Assembly: GCF_000626715.1 (NCBI RefSeq) | Contig: NZ_AQRA01000001.1 | Span: forward strand, 868,001-932,000 | Direction: 5' to 3' | From: Aquimarina atlantica | GTDB taxonomy: Bacteria; Bacteroidota; Bacteroidia; Flavobacteriales; Flavobacteriaceae | DNA: 64,000 nucleotides | In this document: positions 37,039-45,929 of the stretch, piece after piece | How the letters are laid out: each line of letters begins with the position of its first letter | How positions within the stretch are numbered: position 1 is the stretch's first letter | Notes under the pieces: model-generated | What the model was told of the DNA's origin: nothing | The model's input: the letters and a program-made list of their open reading frames with translations, nothing else | The model's database searches: none | Made by a program: the position numbers and the translations under genes

Positions 37039-39144
37039 ATGATGAATCCTAATATTTTACAAACTCCCATAGATTATCTAAAAGGTGTTGGCCCGTCGCG
37101 TGCTACCTTACTTCGGTCAGAGTTAGGGATTCATACGTATCAGGATTTAATCAATTTTTTCCCAAATCGATATCTTGATAAAACACAATACTATAAAATC
37201 AATCAATTGCAACGCAATTCGGCAGAGGTACAAATTATAGGTAAGATTATCAATATTAAAACCGTAGAGCAAAAAAAAGGAAAGCGGTTAGTTGCCAAAT
37301 TTGTAGATGATACTGGTTCTATAGAGTTAGTTTGGTTTAGAGGGCATAAATGGATTCGAGAAAATTTAAAGATCAACACGCCTTATGTCATTTTTGGAAA
37401 AACCAAATACTATAATGGTTTTAGTATGCCACATCCAGATATGGAGCTACTAACAGAGCACCAACAAAATCTAAGAACGGTAATGCAACCCATATACCCT
37501 TCTACCGAAAAGCTCTCTAATAAAGGTATCACCAACCGTGTGATGAGTAAAATGATGCAACAATTGTTTGTAGAGACCAAAGTACGTTTCTACGATACGT
37601 TGTCTCAGGAAATCCTTGAAGATCTTAAACTTATTTCAAAAAGTGAAGCTGTTTTTAATATTCATTTCCCAAAAAGTCAGGAGTTATTATCCAAAGCACA
37701 ATATCGGCTTAAATTTGAAGAGTTATTTTATATTCAGCTACAGCTTATCACTAAAAAACTAATTCGAAAACAAAAAATAAAAGGGTTTCCATTTACAGAA
37801 GTTGGAGCGCATTTTAATAATTTCTACAAAGATCACCTCCCTTTTGATCTTACTAATGCACAAAAACGGGTGATCAAAGAAATTAGAAATGATATCGGTA
37901 GTAGCGCTCAAATGAATCGTCTTTTGCAGGGAGATGTAGGATCGGGTAAAACTATTGTAGGGTTAATGACAATGTTATTAGCAATTGATAATGGATTTCA
38001 AGCTTGTTTAATGGCTCCCACCGCAATCCTGGCAAATCAACATTACCAGGGAATTGCTGCACTTACCAAAGATCTTGATATTAATGTAAAATTATTGATG
38101 GGTAGTTCTACAGCTAAAGAACGACGAAAAATCCATGAGGAATTAGAAGAAGGTTCGTTACATATCTTAATCGGTACTCATGCAGTATTAGAAGATAAAG
38201 TACAGTTTAAAAATCTTGGATTAGCCATTATTGATGAGCAACATCGATTTGGAGTGGCGCAGCGTGCTAAGTTATGGCATAAAAACACCTATCCACCTCA
38301 TATTCTGGTGATGACTGCAACTCCGATTCCCAGAACATTGGCGATGAGTTTATATGGTGATCTGGATATTTCGGTAATTGATGAGCTTCCGCCGGGTCGT
38401 AAGGCTATAAAAACAGTACACCGATATGATAGTAACCGGTTAAAAGTATTTAAGTTTATTTCTGAAGAAATACAAAAGGGAAGGCAAATTTATATTGTTT
38501 ATCCACTGATACAAGAATCAGAAGCTATGGATTATAAAGATCTTATGGATGGATATGAAAGTATTACTCGTTCTTTTCCTCCTCCCGAGTATCAAATTTC
38601 TATTGTTCACGGTAAAATGAAACCTGCTGATAAAGATTATGAAATGGAACGCTTTGTAAAAGGTGAAACCCAAATTATGGTTGCTACCACTGTAATTGAA
38701 GTTGGTGTTAATGTACCAAATGCCAGTGTAATGATCATAGAAAGTGCAGAACGTTTTGGATTATCACAATTACATCAGTTACGAGGACGTGTAGGCCGTG
38801 GTGCAGAGCAAAGTTTTTGCATTCTTATGACCAGCTTTAAATTATCTGCAGACAGTAAGACCCGATTAGAAACAATGGTACGTACCAATGATGGTTTTGA
38901 TATTGCCGAAGTAGATCTAAAATTAAGAGGCCCAGGAGATATTATGGGTACCCAGCAAAGTGGTGTACTTAATCTTAAAATAGCAGATATTGTAAGAGAT
39001 AATGATATCCTAAAAACAGCAAGGTATTATGCTATGAAAATATTGAATGAAGATCCTTCGTTATCGTTAGAGAAAAATAAAATATTACTCTACACCTATC
39101 AGCAACTCGCCAAACATAAGAATATATGGAATTATATTTCTTGA
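37039..39144 (+). CDS. recG: ATP-dependent DNA helicase RecG
   Basis: RecG remodels stalled replication forks and branch-migrates junctions. The 701-residue length is normal. The N-terminal wedge/OB domain (about 1-240) is followed by Walker A in LLQGDVGSGKTIVG, then LMAPTAILANQH and the DExH motif IIDEQHRFGVAQR. VMTATPIPRTLAMSLYGD, ATTVIEVGVNVPNASVM, the QLHQLRGRVGRG arginine-finger region, and the TxGF-like TNDGFDIAEVDLKLRGPGD follow. It is a stand-alone gene on the + strand. Confidence 0.97.
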   Translation: MMNPNILQTPIDYLKGVGPSRATLLRSELGIHTYQDLINFFPNRYLDKTQYYKINQLQRNSAEVQIIGKIINIKTVEQKKGKRLVAKFVDDTGSIELVWFRGHKWIRENLKINTPYVIFGKTKYYNGFSMPHPDMELLTEHQQNLRTVMQPIYPSTEKLSNKGITNRVMSKMMQQLFVETKVRFYDTLSQEILEDLKLISKSEAVFNIHFPKSQELLSKAQYRLKFEELFYIQLQLITKKLIRKQKIKGFPFTEVGAHFNNFYKDHLPFDLTNAQKRVIKEIRNDIGSSAQMNRLLQGDVGSGKTIVGLMTMLLAIDNGFQACLMAPTAILANQHYQGIAALTKDLDINVKLLMGSSTAKERRKIHEELEEGSLHILIGTHAVLEDKVQFKNLGLAIIDEQHRFGVAQRAKLWHKNTYPPHILVMTATPIPRTLAMSLYGDLDISVIDELPPGRKAIKTVHRYDSNRLKVFKFISEEIQKGRQIYIVYPLIQESEAMDYKDLMDGYESITRSFPPPEYQISIVHGKMKPADKDYEMERFVKGETQIMVATTVIEVGVNVPNASVMIIESAERFGLSQLHQLRGRVGRGAEQSFCILMTSFKLSADSKTRLETMVRTNDGFDIAEVDLKLRGPGDIMGTQQSGVLNLKIADIVRDNDILKTARYYAMKILNEDPSLSLEKNKILLYTYQQLAKHKNIWNYIS

Positions 39145-39263
39145 GGCATAATAAATATAATACTATCATATTTAGCTAATTTATAATCTAAAATAAGTAC
39201 ATAATTACGATACTTTTGAAATTTCTAAGTAAAGTAGTAATAACAAATAAAGACTTCTTAAAA

Positions 39264-39791
39264 ATGCCATATCAACAGATACCAGAATACCCAGAGAATT
39301 ACTCTTCAGGCAACATAATTTCAAGACTTATAGATGGTCTTGGATATCGTTACTATTGGGCTACAGATACTCTTACCGATATTGATTTAAAATATAAACC
39401 ATCTACCAAAGGGTTTAATACATATGAAACCATAGAACATATATATTGGCTTTCTATAATGATTACGAATACTGCGCAAAACTTACCTTGTATCAGACTT
39501 ACTCCAGCAGATTTGTCTCCCATGAATTTTGATATCTTAAGAGAAAAAACGTTATACAACCTAAAGGAGGCAAGCGAATTATATGCAGAAAAAACAAAAG
39601 ACGATATGAATAATTATATGATCGTTATACAAAGTGAGGGAAATAAAGGAGAGTTCCCTTTCTGGCATATGATCAATGGTCCAATATCTGATGCGCTCTA
39701 TCACACAGGGCAAATAGTATCCTTTAGAAGGACAACAGGCAATCCCATAGATCCAAAAGTAAATGTATTTACAGGAAAAGCGAGGAGTTAA
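39264..39791 (+). CDS. DinB-like protein
   Basis: From ATG 39264 there are 175 residues. A TTG start at 39216 would add 16 residues and is less likely in this phylum. The pattern fits a DinB four-helix bundle: NIISRLIDGLGYRYYWATDTLT, then YETIEHIYWLSIMI with a metal-site His, and the C-terminal ALYHTGQIVSFRR His. Such proteins are putative metal-dependent thiol transferases, but most have no defined role. Its N-terminus MPYQQIPEYPENYSSGN is conserved-looking. It begins a run of small accessory genes. Confidence 0.75.
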   Translation: MPYQQIPEYPENYSSGNIISRLIDGLGYRYYWATDTLTDIDLKYKPSTKGFNTYETIEHIYWLSIMITNTAQNLPCIRLTPADLSPMNFDILREKTLYNLKEASELYAEKTKDDMNNYMIVIQSEGNKGEFPFWHMINGPISDALYHTGQIVSFRRTTGNPIDPKVNVFTGKARS

Positions 39792-39930
39792 ATTTTGGTT
39801 AAGAAGAGATTTAAACGATTTTTTTACTCATATAATTATATTTTTATCTCTTGTAATACTAAATTTTTAGGTCTTTTAAGTCCTTTAGTTACCTAAGTTA
39901 GTAGTACTCTACTATAATTTTTTAGCATTA

Positions 39931-40464
39931 ATGATGAGTCATGAAGAATATATTATAAAAGAAGCTGCTCCAGATGAGTTTGCAAAAATAGGAGAATTAA
40001 TGGTTGATGTATATTCACGGTTAGAAGGTTTTCCTTCTAAAAAGGAACAACCCAACTACTATAAAATGCTGGCTAATATCGGAAGTTTAACAGAGAATCC
40101 TAAAACTAAGTTATTGGTCGCTATTTCTTCAAGTAAAAAAATAGGAGGCGGTGTTGTTTATTTTGGTGATATGAAATATTATGGTTCTGGCGGTACTGCT
40201 ACAAAAGAAAAGCATGCTTCTGGATTTAGGTTATTGGCAGTCGATCCATCTACCAGAGGTAAAGGTATAGGCAAACGCTTAACAAATGCTTGTATACAGA
40301 TTGCAAAAGAAGAAAAACAAAATCAAATGATAATTCATTCTACAAAAGCTATGCAGGTAGCATGGAAAATGTATGAAAATATGGGTTTTAAAAGGTCAAA
40401 GGACTTAGATTTTATGCAAGGAGAACTCCCTGTTTTTGGTTTTAGATTAGTACTTCAAGAATAA
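39931..40464 (+). CDS. GNAT family N-acetyltransferase
   Basis: The 177-residue protein has the acetyl-CoA pyrophosphate-binding motif VDPSTRGKGIGKRLTNACIQIA (about 105-130). Strands before it (GFRLLAVDP) and AMQVAWKMYENMGFKRSKDL complete the GNAT fold. It acetylates an amine of an unknown small molecule or protein. The start may be either of two adjacent ATG codons at 39931 and 39934. It is 45 bp before the LysE-type exporter, so an operon is plausible. Confidence 0.87.
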   Translation: MMSHEEYIIKEAAPDEFAKIGELMVDVYSRLEGFPSKKEQPNYYKMLANIGSLTENPKTKLLVAISSSKKIGGGVVYFGDMKYYGSGGTATKEKHASGFRLLAVDPSTRGKGIGKRLTNACIQIAKEEKQNQMIIHSTKAMQVAWKMYENMGFKRSKDLDFMQGELPVFGFRLVLQE

Positions 40465-40509
40465 TAAATCTTATTAAAATAATTAGGTATAATAAATTAC
40501 ACTACTATT

Positions 40510-41169
40510 ATGATACTACCAGATTTTGAAAATATTGTATTTTTTTTGGCAGCTGCCTCTATATTAATTCTTATACCCGGCCCATCTGTTCTTTATATTA
40601 TGGCCAAAAGTGTCGAACAAGGTTATAAGGCAGGTATTGTTTCGGTTTTAGGAATAGGTATCGGAAGCATGGTTCATGTTGCTGCCGCTGCAATAGGTAT
40701 TTCTTCTATATTGCTAACATCTTCTACTGCATTTTCGATTATAAAGTACCTGGGAGCTATCTACCTTATTTATCTAGGTGTTAAAAAAATATTAGAAAAA
40801 ACACCAAATAAACAACCAGTAATTACAAATAAAAACAAGCGATTAGACAAAATTTTTTATGAAGGCATTTTAGTGAATACTTTTAATCCAAAGACAGCAA
40901 TATTCTTTTTTTCTTTTTTACCACAATTTATAAATATCGATAAAGGAGGTAATGCCAGTCAAATATTGTTTCTTGGTATCTTGTTTACTGTTTTTGCGAT
41001 ATTGAGTGATACCCTATATGTTTTACTTTCTGTGAAAATATCAAAATGGTTTACCAGTTCAAAAAAATACCTCAAAAGACAAAAAAATATTACAGGTTCT
41101 ATCTACATAGCTCTTGGTCTAATAACGCTAACCATAAATCAACCTACGACACATTCTAATACTAAATAA
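40510..41169 (+). CDS. LysE/RhtB family amino acid exporter
   Basis: The 219-residue protein has about six hydrophobic helices. The family start FFLAAASILILIPGPSVLYIMAKSVEQG has the IPGP motif. IKYLGAIYLIYLGVKKIL and FNPKTAIFFFSFLPQFI are standard LysE landmarks. It exports amino acids or homoserine lactone-like small molecules across the inner membrane. The substrate is unknown. It lies between a GNAT gene and a small hydrolase gene on the same strand. Confidence 0.92.
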   Translation: MILPDFENIVFFLAAASILILIPGPSVLYIMAKSVEQGYKAGIVSVLGIGIGSMVHVAAAAIGISSILLTSSTAFSIIKYLGAIYLIYLGVKKILEKTPNKQPVITNKNKRLDKIFYEGILVNTFNPKTAIFFFSFLPQFINIDKGGNASQILFLGILFTVFAILSDTLYVLLSVKISKWFTSSKKYLKRQKNITGSIYIALGLITLTINQPTTHSNTK

Positions 41170-41261
41170 TTAGGTATTCATTACGAAAAAACTTGGGGTT
41201 AATAGATTTTTATCAGCTATCCAAAAAAGTTTATGAATCAATTACAGGAAATAAAAATCTA

Positions 41262-41792
41262 ATGAAGCCAAAACTAATCATCTTGTCTGACCTATGGGGA
41301 AAGAAAAAATCAGATTGGATTGATTATTATATCAAAGAACTTCAAGATCATTTTGTATTACAATATTATGACTGTTGTGAATTAGGAAGGTTAGATACAT
41401 CAACATACACTGAGAAAAATCTTCATAAGCAATTCATTAATGGAGGAATTGATCGGGCAGTACAAAACTTACTTGCCTTTGAAAAAGGGAAAATACATAT
41501 CCTCGCATTTAGTGTTGGCGGGGTCATTGGCTGGAAATTGGCTATAAAAAACCAGAATGTATTATCATTATACGCTGTTTCATCAACAAGGTTACGATAT
41601 GAAACCAATAAACCTAATACAAAAATAAAGCTCTATTTTGGAGAGAATGATATATATTCTCCAAAAAACGAATGGTATGACCTAATGGGTATTGATACCA
41701 ATATAGAAAAAGGAAAAGAGCATCAACTATACATCGAGCCACAATTTGCAATACACGCAAGTAATAGCATCATAAATGACATACATCATTAA
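41262..41792 (+). CDS. Small alpha/beta hydrolase-like protein
   Basis: From ATG 41262 the protein is 176 residues. The open frame reaches back to a TTG at 41193, but MKPKLIILSDLWG is a natural first strand. The nucleophile elbow is LAFSVGGVIGW (Ser in FSVGG), and late residues ENDIYSPKNEWY and FAIHAS could supply the acid and His. The length is short for the fold, as in minimal hydrolases. The substrate is unknown. It is the last gene of the + run before the convergent nuclease. Confidence 0.7.
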   Translation: MKPKLIILSDLWGKKKSDWIDYYIKELQDHFVLQYYDCCELGRLDTSTYTEKNLHKQFINGGIDRAVQNLLAFEKGKIHILAFSVGGVIGWKLAIKNQNVLSLYAVSSTRLRYETNKPNTKIKLYFGENDIYSPKNEWYDLMGIDTNIEKGKEHQLYIEPQFAIHASNSIINDIHH

Positions 41793-41798
41793 ATAAAA

Positions 41799-41831
41799 AA
41801 AGCCCCACAATACTATATACTGTAAGGCTTT
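41799..41831. terminator. Weak bidirectional terminator
   Basis: AAAGCC pairs with GGCTTT, with additional ACA/TGT pairing inside across a bulge. It lies between the convergent hydrolase (+) and nuclease (-) genes. The stem is imperfect, so confidence is moderate. Confidence 0.5.
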
Positions 41832-41852
41832 AGTAATTACACTTGCAAAAAA

Positions 41853-44426
41853 TTATTTGATCATTATTTTTTCTGAAACACTTCGGTTTCCATCAGATAT
41901 TGTTATAAAATAAATTCCTGACGTTATTCCTTCCAAAGAGATTTTGCTATCGGTTACTACTCCGGATTTTATTATGCTCCCTTGCATATTAGTTAATGTA
42001 AAGCTACTGCCTTGATTGCTTCTCAAGCTAATTTGAATATAAGTTGTAGCTGGATTAGGGTATACTTTGGCCAAAAGCACTTTATCCTCCTGTTCTATTT
42101 TTCTATTAACTTTTATTGATGATGCTCCTTTTGCTTCTGTTGTTGAGCCAATATTCACGGTATAATCTTCTACTTCTCCATATCCAAAAGTCTCACAAGG
42201 TGTTGGTACCCCGTTCCACTTCATAGCAACTCGCATTCGAGTATTTCCTGATGCTGCGGTAGTTGGTATATCAAAATTATAGGATAGATTGCCTGTCTCT
42301 GATGTAAATTCACTAACTACTTTTTCAGTCTCTTCAAAAGTTCCGTTTTTATTAAAATCAATCCATACTGCCCAATGTTCTGTATACGATGCACTTGCAA
42401 ATCCTACACTCAATACAATAGTATTAGCTCCATAGTTAAGATTTGCTACCTGGGCGGTAAAATCTCCATAACCGCCATTAGCTAATGTGGTATTAGAGAT
42501 CCCTCCTATTCCCACATAATCAATATATTCATATTTTACTGTATTTCCTTTTGAAGTACAATAGGAAACTACATTATCGAGAGTAGTAACAGTTATGGCA
42601 TTACTAAATGCTGAAGTATTTCCTGCGGCATCAAATGCAGATATTTTAAATGAATAGTTCGTTCCTGCTGCCAAACCAGATACAGTATACGAAACCCCTG
42701 TAGTAGTTGTTAGTACCGCTCCATCTTGATAAATCGTATATCCTGTAACCCCAATATTATCGGTAGAGGCTGTCCAGGAAAGCTGTGCGCTATTTTTTGT
42801 GATATTAGTAACTGTTACATTAGTAGGAGTTGTAGGAATTTCGGTATCTGAGCCAGTATTACCTCCTCCATCGAATGTATGCTTTCCCAGGCCATCAAAA
42901 GTATTTTGAGGGTATGGTGCCCACTCAGATGTGTTATATGTTGTAGATGGTGATGATACATCCGCCTTTCTTCTTAAAGTAATATCTTTAGCAAAGTTAG
43001 ACGATCCTCCATTAAAAGTTCCTATCACATCTATCAAAACTCCATCCTTAAATAACCCTACGGGATCATTACCGTTAAAAGTTAATTCTGAAGCTCCCGA
43101 AACGAGATCTGCTTCATTTTTAATAGTATTCGAAGCCGAACTATTGGCAGCTACATAAACATCATTAGTAGCCAAAACACCAGAAAGATGTAATCCTCCA
43201 GACCAGGACCCCGAGCCATTAGTTTGTCTTTTGATTGTATATCCTGAAAGATTAACCGATGCACCTGTATAATTTGCTATTTCTAAAGCCTTATTATTCG
43301 AAGATCCTTCTATATACTCAGAAAAAAATAATGCCGTAGCATTACCACCAGGTGAAGTATTTTGAGTGGTTACATTAATCGTAGTACTAGCTGCAGAAAT
43401 ATTACCCGCTGCATCTTTTGCTTTTACAGAAAATGAATACGTAGTATTAGCGGTTAATCCCGAAACGCTATAGTTGGTTGTTGGCGCAGAACTTAAAAAT
43501 GCTCCGTTTTTATATACATCATATCCTGTTACACCAACATTATCTGTAGAGGCATTCCATGATAATACTGTAGATGTCTGGGTCGTATTCGTTGCTACCA
43601 GATTAGCAGGAATACTTGGTGCCTGCGTATCATTACCTCCTGTATTACCAAATCTATCTTCGGCTTGAGGTCCTCCCCAAATCTGTGTCGCAAATGCAGG
43701 ATTATCTATAAATGGATTTCTGTTACCCTGTATATTTTCAAGAATTGGATTACGTTGTAATTCTAATGGAGAAACAGGATCTTCTGCATTCCATTCTAAA
43801 AATAATTGTAGCATATTACTATCACCAGTAGCTGCGGCACCTACTCCAACATTCTTTGGTAAACAACGATTATTATAACGTATATACATATACATCATCA
43901 TACGTGCTACATCACCTTTCCATTCATCACCAGGATACCAATGTCCTTGAGAAGTAGGTCCAGAATTACCCGACCCATCTGCAAATTTTCTATTTCCTCT
44001 AGATGAATTACGTTGTACATCTGCAGGCCGTAAATGATGCGCATCTGCACCTGGGCCTTGGGTTCCCAGATTGGGATTACCCAATGATTTTGGATATACG
44101 TGTTCCCGGTTCCAATCGGTAGATCCTCCCCCATTATTGTTTACTCCTCTTGTTCTGTCTGTACTAGAGTTTCCATCAGTATCACTATATCCGTATACTA
44201 AAACAACTTTTAAAGGATCAGAAGGTTCTAAATCAGTCTGCTTTAATGCATCCCACACCCCTGGTGTATAACTAAGAAATGTGGTATGCGTATTTGTCAC
44301 CTTATCACTTAATTCATTTTTTAAAGCAGTTCCAGATAAGGTTAGGTTTACATCATTGTAATATGATGGTATCTGACTATACCCAATAACAGGCATAAAC
44401 AGAAGTAAGAGTATTATTTTTTTCAT
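41853..44426 (-). CDS. Large secreted endonuclease I with fibronectin III, lamin-tail, GEVED and T9SS sorting domains
   Basis: From ATG 44426 the protein has 857 residues and a signal peptide (KKIILLLLFMPVIGYSQ). The nuclease domain (about 20-250) has the endonuclease I/NucM motif NREHVYPKSLGNPN, ADAHHLRPADVQRNSSRGN and GDVARMMMYMYIRY. After it come a fibronectin III domain, a lamin-tail-like domain (SEYIEGSSNNKALEI), a second fibronectin III domain, a GEVED domain ending FGYGEVEDYTVNI, and a C-terminal T9SS type A sorting domain (KVYPNPATTY to GIYFITI). It is thus an exported DNA/RNA-degrading enzyme for nutrient acquisition or biofilm DNA turnover. The upstream ATG at 44453 adds nine residues that would disrupt the signal. 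Confidence 0.93.
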   Translation of the reverse strand: MKKIILLLLFMPVIGYSQIPSYYNDVNLTLSGTALKNELSDKVTNTHTTFLSYTPGVWDALKQTDLEPSDPLKVVLVYGYSDTDGNSSTDRTRGVNNNGGGSTDWNREHVYPKSLGNPNLGTQGPGADAHHLRPADVQRNSSRGNRKFADGSGNSGPTSQGHWYPGDEWKGDVARMMMYMYIRYNNRCLPKNVGVGAAATGDSNMLQLFLEWNAEDPVSPLELQRNPILENIQGNRNPFIDNPAFATQIWGGPQAEDRFGNTGGNDTQAPSIPANLVATNTTQTSTVLSWNASTDNVGVTGYDVYKNGAFLSSAPTTNYSVSGLTANTTYSFSVKAKDAAGNISAASTTINVTTQNTSPGGNATALFFSEYIEGSSNNKALEIANYTGASVNLSGYTIKRQTNGSGSWSGGLHLSGVLATNDVYVAANSSASNTIKNEADLVSGASELTFNGNDPVGLFKDGVLIDVIGTFNGGSSNFAKDITLRRKADVSSPSTTYNTSEWAPYPQNTFDGLGKHTFDGGGNTGSDTEIPTTPTNVTVTNITKNSAQLSWTASTDNIGVTGYTIYQDGAVLTTTTGVSYTVSGLAAGTNYSFKISAFDAAGNTSAFSNAITVTTLDNVVSYCTSKGNTVKYEYIDYVGIGGISNTTLANGGYGDFTAQVANLNYGANTIVLSVGFASASYTEHWAVWIDFNKNGTFEETEKVVSEFTSETGNLSYNFDIPTTAASGNTRMRVAMKWNGVPTPCETFGYGEVEDYTVNIGSTTEAKGASSIKVNRKIEQEDKVLLAKVYPNPATTYIQISLRSNQGSSFTLTNMQGSIIKSGVVTDSKISLEGITSGIYFITISDGNRSVSEKIMIK

Positions 44427-44869
44427 TATGTTATAGGTTAGTTTATTAAGCATAATTATGTGATCTCGAATCTAAAATTATTTTATTAAACTTACTATAG
44501 TAAAACGTTATCAAATAGTTACCTAGTATGTTGACAGTCCACTATTTACACAATAAAAAACATTCAAATCACTACAATTCAACCAATTACTACTCCTAAC
44601 TATTGTTAATAAGTTATTTCTTACAAAAAATAAGAGTATCATTAACAACAAATTTCTACAAAAAAACATACAACCATAAGTATAATTTTTGTTCAAAAAG
44701 CTACTATTAGTCAATACTCTTAGTATTTTTTGTTATAAAATTTTATTCTCTTAGTAACGTAATTAAAAGTTACAAACAAGATCAATACCTTACTATTTTA
44801 GTGGTTTTTATGTAACTGACTTACAATATTTTAAATTAAATTTAAACCATAACTTAAACATAATACACG
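44427..44869. other. AT-rich intergenic region upstream of the peptide array
   Basis: About 440 bp separate the nuclease gene and the first peptide gene, which point away from each other. No gene is apparent. The right end, 44814-44869, contains a block that recurs upstream of peptide copy 2, a probable promoter. The left part must contain the nuclease promoter. Confidence 0.6.
44814..44835 (+). promoter_or_regulatory. Repeated upstream block of peptide copy 1
   Basis: A 22-nt block ending ACAATATTTTAAA begins 56 bp before ATG 44870. It recurs with one mismatch at 45151-45172, 55 bp before the ATG of copy 2. Conserved position and sequence, with further similarity downstream (TAACTTAAA then ATA), point to a shared promoter or regulator site rather than chance. 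Confidence 0.55.
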
Positions 44870-45055
44870 ATGAAAAAAATCTTGAATGTTACAGGTGTTC
44901 AGAAATTAAGTAAAGATCAGCAACAAAATATTAAAGGAGCATGGGGACGTGCAACTTGCTGCCCAAGCGGAAGAGGGTGCCTCATTAGCTTCGGAAATCA
45001 AAGTTTTTGTGAGCCTGGTCGTTGTGATCGTTGGGGACGTTGTATCTTTTTCTAA
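44870..45055 (+). CDS. Peptide precursor, copy 1 of a six-gene array (61 aa)
   Basis: This is a bacteriocin-type precursor with a 23-24-residue leader, MKKILNVTGVQKLSKDQQ then QNIKGA. The leader resembles double-glycine leaders cut by C39 peptidases of ABC exporters, although it ends in Gly-Ala. The core is 37 residues, arginine-rich, with spacing Cys-Cys-x5-Cys-x9-Cys-x4-Cys-x5-Cys and a DRWGRC motif. Six Cys suggest three disulfides or thioether modification. The core amino acid sequence is identical to copy 4. It has its own terminator and upstream block. Function (toxin, signal or other) is inference. Confidence 0.85.
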   Translation: MKKILNVTGVQKLSKDQQQNIKGAWGRATCCPSGRGCLISFGNQSFCEPGRCDRWGRCIFF

Positions 45056-45073
45056 GAAAACAAAAAATTATAC

Positions 45074-45104
45074 AAAAGGCAAACCAGAAAGTTTGCCTTT
45101 TTTT
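45074..45104 (+). terminator. Terminator after peptide copy 1
   Basis: GGCAAAC pairs with GTTTGCC across a 6-nt loop, with flanking A and T runs that extend the stem. It lies 18 bp past the stop codon and shows that copy 1 can be a separate transcript. Confidence 0.85.
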
Positions 45105-45150
45105 AGTACTACATTTTTTATTAAACATAATATTATTTAACGTTTTAAAA

Positions 45151-45172
45151 AACTGACTCACAATATTTTAAA
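45151..45172 (+). promoter_or_regulatory. Repeated upstream block of peptide copy 2
   Basis: This is the second instance of the 22-nt block described before copy 1, with one mismatch (C for T at position 9). It begins 55 bp before ATG 45206. The preserved distance to the start codon supports a promoter function. Confidence 0.55.
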
Positions 45173-45205
45173 GTATATTTAGATACTAACTTAAATATAC
45201 ATACA

Positions 45206-45382
45206 ATGAAAACTATTTTAGAATTAACCGGTGTTCAGAAATTAAGTAAAGAACAACAACAGCAAATTAAAGGAACATGGGGCCGTGCCGTCTGCTGCGG
45301 ACCTAGAAAATGTCGTATTCCTGGAACAAGTTTTTGTGATTATGGATATTGCCGATCTAACGGAAGTTGTATGTGGGCGTAA
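45206..45382 (+). CDS. Peptide precursor, copy 2 of a six-gene array (58 aa)
   Basis: The gene is too short for a 60-residue cutoff but clearly homologous to its neighbours. The leader is MKTILELTGVQKLSKEQQ followed by QQIKGT, ending Gly-Thr. The core has the spacing Cys-Cys-x4-Cys-x7-Cys-x4-Cys-x5-Cys, with GPRKC, IPGTSFC, DYGYC and RSNGSC. The core differs from copy 3 by one conservative Arg/Lys change, and the position after IKG is Thr instead of Ala. Copy 2 starts exactly 362 bp before copy 3. Its upstream region matches copy 1, and its downstream spacer matches that of copy 3. It is therefore a hybrid locus. Confidence 0.85.
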   Translation: MKTILELTGVQKLSKEQQQQIKGTWGRAVCCGPRKCRIPGTSFCDYGYCRSNGSCMWA

Positions 45383-45567
45383 CCGAAATTGAACTGTGTG
45401 AAAGTATTAAAAGATAATAGTGAATCTCTACATTATTCTTTTCAAAAACAGCCTTATTTATAAGTTGAAATTTATAAATCTCAAGAATATGGAGTTGTAT
45501 TTTACTACACGATCCAATATTTTTAGTAGAGCAAATCTGAATTATTAACTTTTAAAACTTTCACACA
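45383..45567 (+). repeat. Spacer repeat A (185 bp) between peptide copies 2 and 3
   Basis: This spacer is nearly the same as the spacers at 45745-45929 and 46437-46623. Shared landmarks are AAAGATAATAGTGAATCTCT, a TTTATAA...TTATAAA inverted repeat around GTTGAAAT, the stretch AATATGGAGTTGTATTT, and the block TTAACTTTTAAAACTTTCA just before the next ATG. It holds no open frame. It probably carries the 3' end of one gene and the promoter of the next. Confidence 0.85.
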
Positions 45568-45744
45568 ATGAAAAACATTTTAGAATTAACCGGTGTTCAA
45601 AAACTCACCAAACAACAACAACAAAATATTAAAGGAGCTTGGGGTCGTGCCGTCTGCTGCGGACCTAAAAAATGCCGTATTCCTGGAACAAGTTTTTGTG
45701 ATTATGGATATTGCCGATCTAACGGAAGTTGCATGTGGGCATAA
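45568..45744 (+). CDS. Peptide precursor, copy 3 of a six-gene array (58 aa)
   Basis: The leader is MKNILELTGVQKLTKQQQ followed by QNIKGA and is residue-for-residue identical to the leader of copy 4. The core is that of copy 2 with Lys for Arg in GPKKC. Six cysteines are in the same order, ending RSNGSC then MWA. It has no terminator of its own. The spacer repeat separates it from copy 4, which starts 362 bp further on. No modification enzyme or exporter is in the neighbourhood. Confidence 0.85.
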   Translation: MKNILELTGVQKLTKQQQQNIKGAWGRAVCCGPKKCRIPGTSFCDYGYCRSNGSCMWA

Positions 45745-45929
45745 CCAAAATAACACTGTGTGAAAGTATTAAAAGATAATAGTGAATCTCTATGTTATTC
45801 TTTTAAAAAAGACCTCGATTTATAAGTTGAAATTTATAAATCTCAAGAATATGGAGTTGTATTTTACTTCATGATCCAATATTTTTAATGGAGAAAATCT
45901 GAATTATTAACTTTTAAAACTTTCACACA
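45745..45929 (+). repeat. Spacer repeat B (185 bp) between peptide copies 3 and 4
   Basis: It has the same length and largely the same sequence as spacer A. Differences are scattered point changes rather than insertions, for example AAAGACCTCG in place of ACAGCCTTAT in the middle. Gene plus spacer form a 362-bp tandem unit. Confidence 0.85.

Noticed and set aside
42931..44271. Several + strand ORFs inside the nuclease gene (42931-43158, 43474-43668, 44071-44271)
   Set aside because: They are antisense shadows of repetitive FN3 and nuclease coding sequence.
44949..45140. A +1-frame ORF overlapping peptide copy 1, and similar ORFs at 45955-46152, 46321-46566 and 46715-46906
   Set aside because: These are alternative frames of the peptide genes. 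Only the frame with the constant leader and conserved cysteines is shared by all six copies, and the third-position changes between copies 1 and 4 are silent only in that frame.
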